This document shows, in pieces, positions 1 through 10,900 of a DNA stretch of 64,000 bases. Location of the stretch: the NCBI RefSeq assembly GCF_002632725.1, contig NZ_NJAI01000004.1, positions 315,664-379,663 on the forward strand, read 5' to 3'. The notes under the pieces were generated by a model. It did not search any database, was not told the origin of the DNA, and saw only the letters and a list, made by a program, of their open reading frames with translations. The translations under genes were made by a program, and so were the position numbers. The stretch's first letter is position 1. Each line of letters begins with the position of its first letter. Source of the stretch: Xenorhabdus hominickii (lineage in GTDB: Bacteria > Pseudomonadota > Gammaproteobacteria > Enterobacterales > Enterobacteriaceae).

Positions 1-3000
1 AACGGCAAAAAATGACGTATTACGGCCAATGGCCTGATATCCCAATACGTTCTGCCAGACTTGGATAATTGCCTGCTCGGTCTCGTTACGGGCAGGTTCC
101 ACTACGGTTTCGTCTGTCTGCCGTTCTGGTTTCGGGAAACCTTTTCTGTCAACTTTGTTATTGGGCAGACGGGGAAATTCATTCAGAAAGACGTAACAGG
201 AAGGACGCATAAATTCTGGCAAGGCGTCACCCAAATGCAGTTCAATCTGCGCTGAGTCAAGAGTCGTCTCAGGTTGAATCAGCACATAGGCCACAATGGC
301 GCTGGCGTTCAGATAATCTTGCCGCACCATTGCCACAGCGTCAGAAATGGCCGGATGGCGGCGCAAGGCGCTTTCAATTTCCCCCAGTTCGACACGGTAA
401 CCCCGAATTTTTATTTGCTGGTCAATGCGTCCCAGATAATCGATATTACCGTCCGCCTGATAGCGAGCCAGATCCCCTGTGCGGTAAAGTCGGGCATCAG
501 GAAGAGAGCTGAACGGATCGGGAATGAAACTGCGCTCTGTCAGTTCAAGCCGATGAAGATATCCGGTTGCTACACCCACACCACCGATGCATAACTCTCC
601 TGCCACACCAATCGGCAGAGGTGCACCGTATTCATCCAAGATCCAGATTTGGGAATTGGGGATCGGACGGCCAATATGGATATGGCTGTCATCAACTGTC
701 AATTCGGCATGAGTTGTGCCGACGGTTGCTTCCGTTGGGCCATACGAGTTGATAAACCGACGGTTTTTACCCCATTTGCGTAGCAGATCTACCCCACACG
801 CTTCCCCCGCCACTATCATCACCTGCAAATCCGGTAAATCTGCATCAGGCAATGCCGCCAACGCCGAAGCCGGTAATGTGACATGAGTGACACGCCGTGT
901 AATAAGCTGCTCCAGCAGATCCGGCCCCGGCATCACGGCAAGGCGTGGTGCCATCAGCAAGGCACTGCCGGAGCAAAGTGCCATCAAGATTTCCCAGATG
1001 GAGGTATCAAAACTGAAAGAAGCAAACTGGAGTACCCGACTTTCCGCAGGCAATGCCAGAAATTCAACGGCGGACTCTGCCAGATTACACGCGCCCCGGT
1101 GACGGATAGGAACGCCTTTGGGCTTACCGGTTGAGCCGGAGGTATAAATAATATAGGCGGTGTTCTCTGCCTGAATATTGATTTTCGGGTTTTCAACACT
1201 GACACCCGCCAATTGTGGCATCAGGCGTTCAAGGGAGAACCGAGGCACATCGCAATCCTGATAACGCGCTATAAACTTATCTTGTGTTACCAACAGGTGC
1301 AAGCCAGCATTCTCAATAACATAACGGCTGCGCTCCAGCGGATAATCAGGATCGATGGGAACATAAACTCCACCAGCTTTCAGGATAGCCAGAAAACAGA
1401 CCACCAGCTCCAGTGAACGCTCAACACTCAGCCCGACACAAATTTCCGGCCCTACCCCCTGTTGGATCAGGAAATGGGCCAGTTGGTTGGCTCGCTGGTT
1501 CAACTCAGCATAAGTCAGGGATTGTTGGCCGAATTCTACGGCAACCGCGTTCGGCACGCGTTGTACCTGACGCTCGATAAGCTGGTGAATACCGACATTA
1601 TCGCTGAACGGCTGTTCGGTTTGGTTCCATTCTGCCAGTTGCTGCCACTGAGCCTGACTAAGCAGGGAAATGCGCCCGATGGCGTGTTGTGGTTGGTTAA
1701 ACAATTGCGGTAAAAAGTGGCAGAAGTTTTCTACCATGCAGGAAACAGTTTCCGGCAGGAAATGATCACTGGAATACTCGAATATGCCCCGCAATTCACC
1801 TTCCTCACGCCACATTTCCAGCGCCAGTTCATATTTGGCGATTTGGATATCCCACTGGAGTAACGGGGAAAGTTGTACTGAGCCAATCCGTTTGCCGGTA
1901 ACCGGCATATTCTGATAAGCAAATAGAGTCTGGAACAGGGGAGAGATCCCCGGATGATGGTGATCTTCCCCGCTATCCTGCAATAAGGGCAGTAATTGAC
2001 TAAAAGGCATATCCTGATGTGCAAGGGCATCAATAAAGGTGGATTTAGCCTGTGCCAACAATTGTTCGAACGATTGGCTGAGATCTATCTGATTGCGTAT
2101 TACCAATAAGTTGAGCAACAAACCAACAGGATGCTGATCCTGGCTATGTTTTTCCTGACTAAAATAGTGACGGTTGGAAACCGGTGTACCCAACAGAATA
2201 TCGCTTTGACGTGAATAACGGGCTAAAAACGCCATAAATCCGGCTTGTAAAACCAAGTAAGGTGTCACGCCATGCTGATAGGCCAGTGCATCAACCTGAT
2301 CATGGAATGCGGCCGGCAGTCTGAGCGGTAAACGTTCTCCCTGATAGCTGCGCGAAGTCGGTGCAGGAAAATCATAAGGTAATTGTAGCAGCGGCAGCGG
2401 CCCCGCTAATTGGCGTTGCCAATATTGACGGGCCGCCATACCCATTGCTCCGCTGACTCTTTGGTGCTGAACACGGGCATGTTCCCGCTGACCATAGCGT
2501 GCAGGCCGGATATCGAGTAATTCTCCCGCTTGCAACAAGCTGTAATTTTCCAGCAAGACATCCCATAGCTGTTTCACAGACTCTTCATCGGCAATCAAGT
2601 GATGAAAAACCAGCACCATCTGGTGAGTATGTGGTCGAAGTGTCAGCACGGCCATGCGCACCAATGGCGGTTGGGCTAATTCAAAAGGTAAGGCGGCAAA
2701 TTGGCTGATGATGTTTTCGACTTGTGATTGGGCCTGTGTGCCATATCGGCTGAGATCTTGCCAGATGATATTGGCAGACACACACTCAGTCATTTCTGTC
2801 ACATCTGCCACCTGCGCAATCACTTCGCCGTCTTCGGTCAAAAATCCGGTTCTCAATACGTCATAACGGGCAAGCAGGGCAGCAAAAGCCTGTTGCAGCC
2901 GGTCGTGATCCAGTGATCCCTGCCATTGGGAAACATAGGCCATGTTGTAGAGTGAACGGGATGCGGCGGTTTGTTGGATCAGGTAAATGCCTTGTTGTTC

Positions 3001-4953
3001 ATAGCTGACACTGTGTTGGTTTGCCTCCGATGCCCTCTCTGCTGCTGATATGCCGGTTTCTTCTGAGGGAATATCGGCAAGGTTTAGCATGGAGGCACAC
3101 TGTGCAAGTATCGGTTGTCGGAACAGTTCACTGAAATTCAGATTCAGTCCCATCTGTTCCCGTACCTGAGCGATCATGCGGATCGCCTGTAAGGAATCGC
3201 CCCCTAAAGCAAAAAAACTGTCGTCACGGCTGATATGTTCAATGTGTAATAACGATTGCCAGATAGCGGCCAGTTTTATTTCCCGTTCCCCTTGTGGGGC
3301 GGCGGCGGTATCGTGATGATTGCGGTGCGTCTGCTTGATAGCAGGTGCTTGCAGTGCCTTGCGATCAATTTTGCCATTGGGCAGAATCGGGAACAAAGGC
3401 AGGAATTGGTAGTCGGCTGGCCGCATTGCAGCCGCCAGTTTGGGCGTTAAATAGATATTTAATGTTTTCGCCGTCACGGCCATTTTCGGTGCCAAACGGA
3501 TAAATGCCACTAACCGGATGCCCTGCGGCTGTTCGAATGCCTGTACCACAGCTTGTTGTACAGCTGGATGTTGCTCAAGTAAGCTCTCAATCTCTGCCGT
3601 TTCTAATCGCTGTCCATTGATTTTGACCTGAAAATCGTTGCGGCCAAGCAGGGTTAAATTTCCCTGTTCATCAATGCGCCCTAAATCTCCCGTACGGTAA
3701 ACCGGCAGCCCCGCCAATTCCCCTTTTTGCAGCGTCAGGAAGCGTGAATTGTTTTCCGTTGTTGATAACTGGGTTTTAGGTGACGAAAGGTATCCGGCAC
3801 TCATAAAAGAAGTGCCGATCCATACTTCCCCGATGCTTCCCTCAGGAACCGTTTCGCCCTGTTCATCCACGACAAGAATGGTTGTATCGTCTATCGGTTT
3901 GCCAGCGGGGACCAAAGGACGTTCTGAATCTTGTTCGGTGACACGATGATAAACTTGTGCCAGTGTGGCCTCTGTCGCACCATACAAGTTGATCAACTGA
4001 GTATGCTTAAGTTGGTGTCGGTAAAACAGTTTCACCATCGGCCCTTTCAACATCTCTCCCGACAACAATACATAACGCAGAGATCGCAGGTCACGGCTGG
4101 CTTGTGGGCATTCCAGCAAAATCTGAAACAGTGAGGGGATAAGATGGGTAATGCTGATCTGCTGATCGTATATCCAACCCAGCAATTCCTGTGGGGCATA
4201 GCGGATATCATGTGCTGGCGGAACGCACAATGTTGCCCCGTTCAACAGGGGCAACAATAAATCACGCAGGAAAGGATCGAACATCTGTGTTGTCAGCAAA
4301 CTGACTTTATCGGCGGGAGTCACATTCAATTCACGGCTTTCCCAGCGAATAAAATGTAGTAAGCTGTCTCCCCGTCCCAATACCGCTTTCGGCTGTCCGG
4401 TGGAGCCGGATGTAAAGTAGACATAGGCCAGTGCTTTATCAGCATCAGCCTTAACCTCAACCTCAACCTCAGCACCAGCGCGATGATTCTGGCAGCTGGC
4501 GGATAAAGCCGCTTCCTGCCGTAAATCGTCCACCGGTATAAAACCGTCTGCCTGTAGATCATCAATCAGTACCAGCTTGTGATCCCCTTGCAGATGTTCA
4601 ACCAGTGGCAACCATTGACGACAGGTGATGATAGTGGCTCCACGGAACTGCGCCAGCAACGAGGCAAGGCGCTGTTCCGGTAGATTAGGAGACAATGGAA
4701 CGAACGCTTTCCCTGCTTTCATGATGGCTAATGCCGCTGTTACCAGAGAAATGCTCTCTTCCATCAAGGTCATGACAAACTGGCTATCAGCTTGATGAAG
4801 CAACGTGAGACTGAGTGCCGTGACGTGCTTTGACAAAGAGCGGTAAGTCAAACTTTCGTTGCCCTGTGTAACGGCGATATTCTCAGGGAAACGTCTGACG
4901 ATTTGCTCAAATTCCTGCTCAAATGTCTGCTCAAATACGGTTGAAATCACCAT
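1..4953 (-). CDS. fclI: Fabclavine-type NRPS, A-T-C-A-T, C-terminal part beyond window edge
   Basis: Non-ribosomal peptide synthetase; 1651 codons are visible and the frame is still open at base 1. Domains by eye: adenylation A1 (residues about 20-500; SGSTGQPKA near 176, NLYGATEAT, YRTGDLGRI, GKIDRKAL), carrier T1 (FFALGGDSL near 576), condensation C (about 610-1050; HHLIADE near 780), A2 (about 1080-1600; SGSTGKPKG near 1266, NSYGPTEAT, YRTGDLARY), and the beginning of T2 (SFFAV at the edge). Having no C domain in front of A1 marks a loading module. Specificity residues read by hand are D-P-R-H-L-S-L-L-A for A1 (not recognised) and D-T-W-T-I-A-S-V-G for A2, which is close to the GrsA phenylalanine pocket. 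The ATG at 4953 has AAGGAAG upstream and lies 17 bp after fclH, so the two are co-transcribed. Pathway role is inferred from the adjoining PUFA-like genes. Confidence 0.88.
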   Translation of the reverse strand, partial: MVISTVFEQTFEQEFEQIVRRFPENIAVTQGNESLTYRSLSKHVTALSLTLLHQADSQFVMTLMEESISLVTAALAIMKAGKAFVPLSPNLPEQRLASLLAQFRGATIITCRQWLPLVEHLQGDHKLVLIDDLQADGFIPVDDLRQEAALSASCQNHRAGAEVEVEVKADADKALAYVYFTSGSTGQPKAVLGRGDSLLHFIRWESRELNVTPADKVSLLTTQMFDPFLRDLLLPLLNGATLCVPPAHDIRYAPQELLGWIYDQQISITHLIPSLFQILLECPQASRDLRSLRYVLLSGEMLKGPMVKLFYRHQLKHTQLINLYGATEATLAQVYHRVTEQDSERPLVPAGKPIDDTTILVVDEQGETVPEGSIGEVWIGTSFMSAGYLSSPKTQLSTTENNSRFLTLQKGELAGLPVYRTGDLGRIDEQGNLTLLGRNDFQVKINGQRLETAEIESLLEQHPAVQQAVVQAFEQPQGIRLVAFIRLAPKMAVTAKTLNIYLTPKLAAAMRPADYQFLPLFPILPNGKIDRKALQAPAIKQTHRNHHDTAAAPQGEREIKLAAIWQSLLHIEHISRDDSFFALGGDSLQAIRMIAQVREQMGLNLNFSELFRQPILAQCASMLNLADIPSEETGISAAERASEANQHSVSYEQQGIYLIQQTAASRSLYNMAYVSQWQGSLDHDRLQQAFAALLARYDVLRTGFLTEDGEVIAQVADVTEMTECVSANIIWQDLSRYGTQAQSQVENIISQFAALPFELAQPPLVRMAVLTLRPHTHQMVLVFHHLIADEESVKQLWDVLLENYSLLQAGELLDIRPARYGQREHARVQHQRVSGAMGMAARQYWQRQLAGPLPLLQLPYDFPAPTSRSYQGERLPLRLPAAFHDQVDALAYQHGVTPYLVLQAGFMAFLARYSRQSDILLGTPVSNRHYFSQEKHSQDQHPVGLLLNLLVIRNQIDLSQSFEQLLAQAKSTFIDALAHQDMPFSQLLPLLQDSGEDHHHPGISPLFQTLFAYQNMPVTGKRIGSVQLSPLLQWDIQIAKYELALEMWREEGELRGIFEYSSDHFLPETVSCMVENFCHFLPQLFNQPQHAIGRISLLSQAQWQQLAEWNQTEQPFSDNVGIHQLIERQVQRVPNAVAVEFGQQSLTYAELNQRANQLAHFLIQQGVGPEICVGLSVERSLELVVCFLAILKAGGVYVPIDPDYPLERSRYVIENAGLHLLVTQDKFIARYQDCDVPRFSLERLMPQLAGVSVENPKINIQAENTAYIIYTSGSTGKPKGVPIRHRGACNLAESAVEFLALPAESRVLQFASFSFDTSIWEILMALCSGSALLMAPRLAVMPGPDLLEQLITRRVTHVTLPASALAALPDADLPDLQVMIVAGEACGVDLLRKWGKNRRFINSYGPTEATVGTTHAELTVDDSHIHIGRPIPNSQIWILDEYGAPLPIGVAGELCIGGVGVATGYLHRLELTERSFIPDPFSSLPDARLYRTGDLARYQADGNIDYLGRIDQQIKIRGYRVELGEIESALRRHPAISDAVAMVRQDYLNASAIVAYVLIQPETTLDSAQIELHLGDALPEFMRPSCYVFLNEFPRLPNNKVDRKGFPKPERQTDETVVEPARNETEQAIIQVWQNVLGYQAIGRNTSFFAV

Positions 4954-4969
4954 TAGCCATCTTCCTTCT

Positions 4970-5752
4970 TTAATTCTTCAAAAGAAACGGATCTGCATCT
5001 TTCAGGAATGGAAAACGTTCCCTGACCTCCCGTAGATGGGAAAGGGAAATCGGCACGGTTTTCACGACCTCTTGGTCGATTTCATGCAGCAACACGTCTC
5101 CCAATGGGTCGATCAGCATGGAGTGACCGTCATAATCCAGTTGGTTTCCATCCTGTCCCACGCGGTTGACACCAATAACATAGCTCTGGTTTTCAATCGC
5201 CCGGGCTTGCAGCAAGGCGCGCCAGTGGGCTGAACGTTTTGCCGGCCAGCTGGCAATGTAGATCGCCGCATCATAATGACCATCAATATTGCGTGACCAG
5301 ATAGGGAAACGCAGGTCATAGCAGATGAACGTGGCGATTTTCCAACCTTTGAAGTCTACGACCAGTGGCGTAATACCTGCGGTATATTCGTGATCTTCCT
5401 GCGCGAAAGAAAATAGGTGTTTTTTGTCGTAATGGAAAGTGGAACCATCAGGATTGACCCACAGCAGGCGGTTATAAAAACGTGCCTGTTCAGTGATAAT
5501 CATGCTGCCAACAAGGGTACAGCCTTTCTTGGCTGCCATCGCCTTCATCCACTGGACAGAGGGGCCATCCATAGTTTCAGCTATAGCCTGAGGCTTCATG
5601 CTGAATCCGGTAGTAAACATTTCCGGCAAGATAATCAGATCACTGTCGTTAATACCAGCGATATGTTGCTCCATGCGATCACGGTTTTGTTGTGCATTTT
5701 CCCAATCCAGAGCCGTTTGAACCAAAGTTACCTTAAGATTTTGTGCAATCAT
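4970..5752 (-). CDS. fclH: Carbon-nitrogen hydrolase (nitrilase fold, YafV/omega-amidase-like) of the fabclavine-type cluster
   Basis: 260-residue nitrilase-superfamily amidohydrolase. The catalytic triad can be read: Glu44 in LPEMFTTGF, Lys110 in YDKKHLF and Cys144 in FICYDLRFP. Overall similarity is to E. coli YafV (2-oxoglutaramate amidase, about 256 aa). I start it at the ATG at 5752, which has GTGGAG upstream; a GTG at 5764 in frame overlaps that Shine-Dalgarno and is less likely. It sits between the thioester reductase gene and the NRPS gene, the position of the hydrolase in zeamine/fabclavine clusters. A role in trimming or releasing an amide intermediate of the polyamine is possible; the substrate cannot be read from the sequence. 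Confidence 0.85.
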   Translation of the reverse strand: MIAQNLKVTLVQTALDWENAQQNRDRMEQHIAGINDSDLIILPEMFTTGFSMKPQAIAETMDGPSVQWMKAMAAKKGCTLVGSMIITEQARFYNRLLWVNPDGSTFHYDKKHLFSFAQEDHEYTAGITPLVVDFKGWKIATFICYDLRFPIWSRNIDGHYDAAIYIASWPAKRSAHWRALLQARAIENQSYVIGVNRVGQDGNQLDYDGHSMLIDPLGDVLLHEIDQEVVKTVPISLSHLREVRERFPFLKDADPFLLKN

Positions 5753-5862
5753 TACAAACTCCACGTCAATACGTTGTTACTGTAATTGCCTGTTTTTTTT
5801 AAACGAAAAATCTCTCACAGTTAGATGCCGGTACAGAAATAAGTCGGTATAGAAAATGGACA

Positions 5863-7095
5863 TCAAAAATCAGTATCAAAGAGTTGTTCCAGATAACTGC
5901 TGCGTAAGAGATTTTCCCGAATTTCAGCTCCTTCTCCCTGCTGCTGTGGTGACGGAATGAATTTGCATTCGATCAGGTAATCGAAGTAATGGAACAGCAA
6001 TTCTTGATTGGACTGGGCACACTCAATGCCGCTGCCACTGAGCCATTCCGTCGTCAGTTGTGTGGCATATTTGGCTTTCTCGACGAGGTCAATACCGGTG
6101 TAAAACAGCCCCAGCAAATCAGTAAAGATCGAGCGATAAGGCTGACCATTCAGGTATACGCTGTTTTGCGACAACGCTTCCATGTAGTCGTCAGTGTCGA
6201 TGGTACGGATGCGATAGCCATATTTGACCAACAGGGCGACGATTTCATTAAAAGTGATGGGGTTCGGATTGGTCAGGTTAAGGGTTTTTTTGTCGAATTT
6301 ATCCATATGCAAGATGGCATACAGAGAGGCTTTCGCCACGTAATCCACGGGAGTAATATCAAAGTCTTCTTTTGAATCGAAAGACAGCCCCGTTTCCACT
6401 AATGCCTTAATCATTTCATAGTAGATTCCTTTGACCTTGGTATTGGCCAACGGATAACGTCCATTGCTACTCTCACCCCAGATGTTGCCGGGACGCACAA
6501 TAACCCATTCCAAGCCCTTTTTGCCCGCACTGTGAACCTTTTTTTCGGACTCAAATTTGGAACGTTCGTAATCCATGTCGTCAAATCGTTGCCCGACATC
6601 CAGATCCGTTTCATGCAGGGTAAAACCGTCATAATAGAGGCGATCTCCCACCATGCTGAAACTGGAGGTATAGAGCATCGGCACATTACCTTTAAGACAG
6701 AAATCAATAATATGCTGTGTGCCCTGTACGTTCACAGGTTCAATCTTTCTGTAAGATGCCACTAAGCTGACATTGGCGGCACAGTGGATCACCCGGTCAA
6801 TTTTGTCAGCCAATTCGTGGTAAAAATCTTTTGTCAGCCCCAGCCTTGATTTTGCAACATCACCCAATACCGGAATAACGCGATGGAGAAATTGTTGGCT
6901 GTGTTTTTCCTCATCATAAACAGACAGGATATCAGTCAGGCGCTCCATGGCCTGTGTGTGGTTTTCCGCCCGTATCAGACAGTAAACGTCAATATTGGTT
7001 GTTGTCAGAATTTCCAGAAGAACTCTGCCTCCCATGACACCTGTTGCACCGGTAAGCAGGATACTTCTGACGTCCTTTTTATTATGGTCGAGCAT
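5863..7095 (-). CDS. fclG: Thioester reductase (stand-alone, NAD(P)H-dependent), polyamine chain release
   Basis: 410-residue member of the extended SDR thioester-reductase family (Pfam NAD_binding_4 type). The N terminus carries the nucleotide motif LLTGATGVMGG (residues 13-23) and the catalytic Tyr-x3-Lys is YERSK near residue 175. It is a free-standing version of the R domain found at the end of NRPS/PKS lines, including lysine/alpha-aminoadipate reductases. In fabclavine and zeamine pathways the equivalent protein releases the ACP-bound polyketide reductively to an aldehyde that an aminotransferase can aminate. Its position directly after the aminotransferase-fusion gene and ketoreductase gene fits that job. 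There is a 100-bp gap from fclF and 110 bp to fclH, so internal transcription signals are possible. Confidence 0.86.
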   Translation of the reverse strand: MLDHNKKDVRSILLTGATGVMGGRVLLEILTTTNIDVYCLIRAENHTQAMERLTDILSVYDEEKHSQQFLHRVIPVLGDVAKSRLGLTKDFYHELADKIDRVIHCAANVSLVASYRKIEPVNVQGTQHIIDFCLKGNVPMLYTSSFSMVGDRLYYDGFTLHETDLDVGQRFDDMDYERSKFESEKKVHSAGKKGLEWVIVRPGNIWGESSNGRYPLANTKVKGIYYEMIKALVETGLSFDSKEDFDITPVDYVAKASLYAILHMDKFDKKTLNLTNPNPITFNEIVALLVKYGYRIRTIDTDDYMEALSQNSVYLNGQPYRSIFTDLLGLFYTGIDLVEKAKYATQLTTEWLSGSGIECAQSNQELLFHYFDYLIECKFIPSPQQQGEGAEIRENLLRSSYLEQLFDTDF

Positions 7096-7195
7096 ATTTA
7101 TCCCCTAAAAGTCATCACAAATCGAAAGTCACCACAAATCAGCAAAATAATGCGTTCAAACAGGCAAGAAATTGCGTTCTTACATTATTCCGGCA

Positions 7196-7963
7196 CTACA
7201 TAGCCCCGACACGCATTCCACCATCCAGCGGGATCACTGTGGTATTGAGGTAATTGGTTTTGCAACTCGCCAAGAATCCCACTACTTCCGCCACATCTTC
7301 CGGCGTTCCCCAACGGCCGACCGGAACAACGGAACGGGCAATCTTGTCTTCTCCCGCCGCTTCCATTGAGTCAGCGTTGACAAACTGTTCCATCATGTCA
7401 GTTTTGCAAATACCGGGGGCAACGGCGGTCACGCTGATATTCAGTGGCCCTAATTCTCGTCCCCAGGATTCAGTGGCTGAGATCAGACCTGCTTTCGAGG
7501 CGCCATAAGCCGCGCTGCCCGCTGCTCCCCAAATGCCGGCAATTGAGGCAATATTGATGATTCGGCCATATTTCAGGCGGGCCATACGACGGGCAAACAC
7601 AGAAGTACAGTTAAAGGCTCCGGTGAGGTTGACGTCTATCACCTTGGCTGACTCACCGATCCCCTTGTCAGACAGACAGAACCCACGGTTGATGATGCCG
7701 GCATTGTTGACCAGCACTGTGATGGATTGTCCCAGCGTATCGGCGATCTGCTGTGCCGCCGCCTCTACAGAGTCAGGGACAGTCACATCCATTGTGAAAG
7801 TCGAAAGGGATTCAGGCTGTCCGAGACGCTCCTTCAGGAGCGTCAATTTTTCATTGCTGACATCGGTTGCTGCCACCAGATAACCAATATCCAGCAGCAC
7901 CTTGCTGATCGCCGTGCCAAATCCCCCTGCTGCTCCGGTTACCACAGCAATTTGTCGGCTCAT
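7196..7963 (-). CDS. fclF: SDR 3-oxoacyl-ACP reductase-like protein of the fabclavine-type cluster
   Basis: 255-residue classical short-chain dehydrogenase/reductase, FabG-like. Visible motifs: cofactor loop VVTGAAGGFG (residues 7-16), NNAG (about 88-91), and the catalytic Tyr/Lys in AAYGASKAG near residue 153 with the preceding Ser in NIASIAG. The ATG at 7963 overlaps the fclE stop by four bases (ATGA), so translation is coupled to the reductase/aminotransferase fusion. By position it should supply a trans-acting beta-ketoacyl reduction in polyamine assembly, in addition to the KR built into fclC; which intermediate it acts on is not visible. Confidence 0.85.
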   Translation of the reverse strand: MSRQIAVVTGAAGGFGTAISKVLLDIGYLVAATDVSNEKLTLLKERLGQPESLSTFTMDVTVPDSVEAAAQQIADTLGQSITVLVNNAGIINRGFCLSDKGIGESAKVIDVNLTGAFNCTSVFARRMARLKYGRIINIASIAGIWGAAGSAAYGASKAGLISATESWGRELGPLNISVTAVAPGICKTDMMEQFVNADSMEAAGEDKIARSVVPVGRWGTPEDVAEVVGFLASCKTNYLNTTVIPLDGGMRVGAM

Positions 7964-10900
7964 CCACCAATTCCTTCTTTAAAGGTGATATCAATGACTT
8001 TCCGGGCATTTGCCATCGCATCGAAAATTCGCTCTTCGAAGAAACGCACGTCGTCCTGAGTCATCAACAGGTTGGAATACATACGTGATAATGGAGAGAA
8101 TTGGATGCCGTAACGTTTGCTGATTTCACGGATGATGATGTCGCAGAATTTGACTTTATCGCTGTAACCTTCGGAACGATCTACCGGCGTGTTCTGGGAA
8201 TGGTAAACCAGTGCGTTTGGCATTCCCTGTACGACCAGCGGCAGGTCAACGGCTTCTGCGGCTTTCACAAAGACATTGGAGATCTGGCGCATAACATCTC
8301 CCATGCGGTCATAGCAGCCCGGATCTTGTTCTATCAATTTGAATGTGGTTTGAATGGCTGCCAATCCCAATGGATAGCCGTTGAAAGTGCCCGCATGGAT
8401 TACTTTTCCACGCGTGTACAGGCTCATGATGTCATGGCGGCCGGTAATGGCAGAGATAGGCATAGAGCCGCCACCCAATGCTTTACCGAAGGTTGCCAGA
8501 TGCGGGGTGACACCCAGTAATTTCTGTGCACCGCCCAATCCCAGACGAACACCGGTGATGATTTCATCAAAAATCAGTACGATGTTGTATTTTTCACACA
8601 GTGCCTTGGTTTGTTCCAGGTAGCCTTCAACAGGGAAAATACCGCCACCGTTGATGCAGATGGGTTCCATGATGACAGCGCCGATTTCATCGTGATAACG
8701 CTCAATAGTTGCGGTCAGAACGTCGATGTCATTCCACGGCAGCATGAAGGATTGATCCACGATGACTTTGGGATCGCGTCCCAATGTATCCAACAAGTCA
8801 CCCTTGAACTGTTCAGGCACCGGGTAAGTCAGATCCTGCTTCTTGCGCCAGCCCATGATATTGTCGGCGTTACCGTGATAATGGCCGTGGAAACGAATAA
8901 AGCGGTTCTTACCCGTAAAGGCACGGGCAAGACGCAGCGCATTTTGTACCGCCTCTGTTCCGCTCAGACAGAAACGTACCATTTCTGCGCAGGGAATGTG
9001 TTTGACCATCGTTTCACAAACACTGACTTCCAAATCACAGGTATCGACCGAAGTGACTTTATTCATGTATTCGATCAGGGATTCGTTGTATGCCTCGTTG
9101 TGATGCCCGACCAACAGTGCACCAAATTTACAGAATAGATCCAGATGCTCATTGCCATCCAAATCCCAGACACGGGAATTGCGCCCGCGGTTGAATGGGA
9201 TCACCAACGGGCGCTCTGGATCACCAAAGTTGTAGTGCGCACCGCCAGGCATGAGATCCCAACATTTCTTATAAAAATCTTTTGAGTTATCCAGTAATAA
9301 TTTTGTTGAAGCATCCATAGATTCTTGACTCCTCACCTGTGATTTTGGGACTGATTGTTCGTTAAGGTTATTGCTGCTCGCCATTTCCGCAGGGATGTTA
9401 AGCGGGAAATGAAGCGGCACATGCCGTTTAACTTGTTCGGGTACAGCAACATTGAGTAATTCAAGTAAAGCGATACGGGTAAGATAGGCAGCCCCATTCA
9501 TCAATAGTTGGGCGATTTCGCTGACATAGCGGTTTTCGACTGCCTCAAAAGGTGTAGCTTTCAGCCATTCGTTCATGGCACCCATTGCCGCCCCACACCA
9601 GATTTGGTAATCCATATTGCGCATCGGATCACCGGTAATGGCCCAGCGGGACGATTGACCGAGATACCATTGAAATACTAACGCCATCTTTTTCTTTGGT
9701 TGTTTTTCAGCTTTGGCAATCATGTCTGGCTGATTGATACCGTGGAAATAAGTGATGGTTTCCTGCCAGATCTCCGCCAGCGGTTTGTGAAAGATCTGTT
9801 TTTCCAACTGGGTGACTTCCTGGGCTGGTAAAGTATCCAGACTGTCATACTGTTTATAGAGGTTGTACAGTTTCTGGGCACGCAGGGCGTACATACTGCC
9901 TTGCTTCAAAACCTGCACTTTTGCCCCTAACTCGAACATATCCGCTGATGGTGCGGTGGCAACATCATTGATCTGTGCCTGCCCCAGCATTTTTTTCACG
10001 GCACGGGATGTTCCCGCTTCTACGCAGGACTGATTAATTGATCCCGTAACGACGTAAGCTGCGCCCAAGGCAAAGGCCGACAAAATAGCGTGGGGCGATC
10101 CCAAGCCACCTGCCGCGCCAATGCGTACCTGTCTGATCCGTTCCTGCTGACAGGAGAAGCCGTCTTCATCGGCTATTTCATTGCGTAGCTGCACTATTGA
10201 ACGGAAAATACAGGCCAATACGCCCTGATCGGTATGACCACCGGAATCCCCTTCTACGGTGATGTCATCTGCCATAGGAACCTGACGTGCCAGTTCAGCC
10301 TGTTCTGGTGTGATAAGCTCCTCCACCAGCAATTTTTTCAGCATATTTTCAGGGGCAGGACGCAGGAAATTCTGCGCCACTTCACGGCGGGAAACTTTGG
10401 CAATCAGGCGATGCTGACACAGGATCGTGCCATCAGGCTGTTGCACCAATCCACTGACACGGTAATAGACCAGTGCTGAACTTAGGTTGATATAAGCTGA
10501 GGCTTCAATCACCCGTACCTGATTTTCGATGCACAGGCGAACACAAGCCATTTCCCATGCAGGATTGCCGGGGTTATGCAGCAAATTAACCCCGAATGGC
10601 CCTTCAGGCAGCGCCTGACGAATACGCTCAATCGCTTCTGCAATTCGCTCAATACGCAATCCACCAGAACCAAAAATCCCCAGAATGCGTTGTTTTCCCA
10701 ACGCAATGACCATCTCTTCCGAGTGGATACCATTTGCCATAGCGCCGGCATAATAGGCATAGTCCACACCATAGTCCGCCATGAAACCGGCATCCCCCAA
10801 ACTGCCTGCTGTCACCGCAGGCAGGCGGCCGATGAGGGTGGCTTGTTCAGCAAGCGTATCATTTGGCAATAACAGTGATACCGATCCCCCTTCTTCAACA

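Noticed and set aside
5753..5764. GTG start of fclH four codons upstream
   Set aside because: The GTG overlaps the GTGGAG that serves as ribosome binding site for the ATG at 5752, and the shorter form matches YafV.
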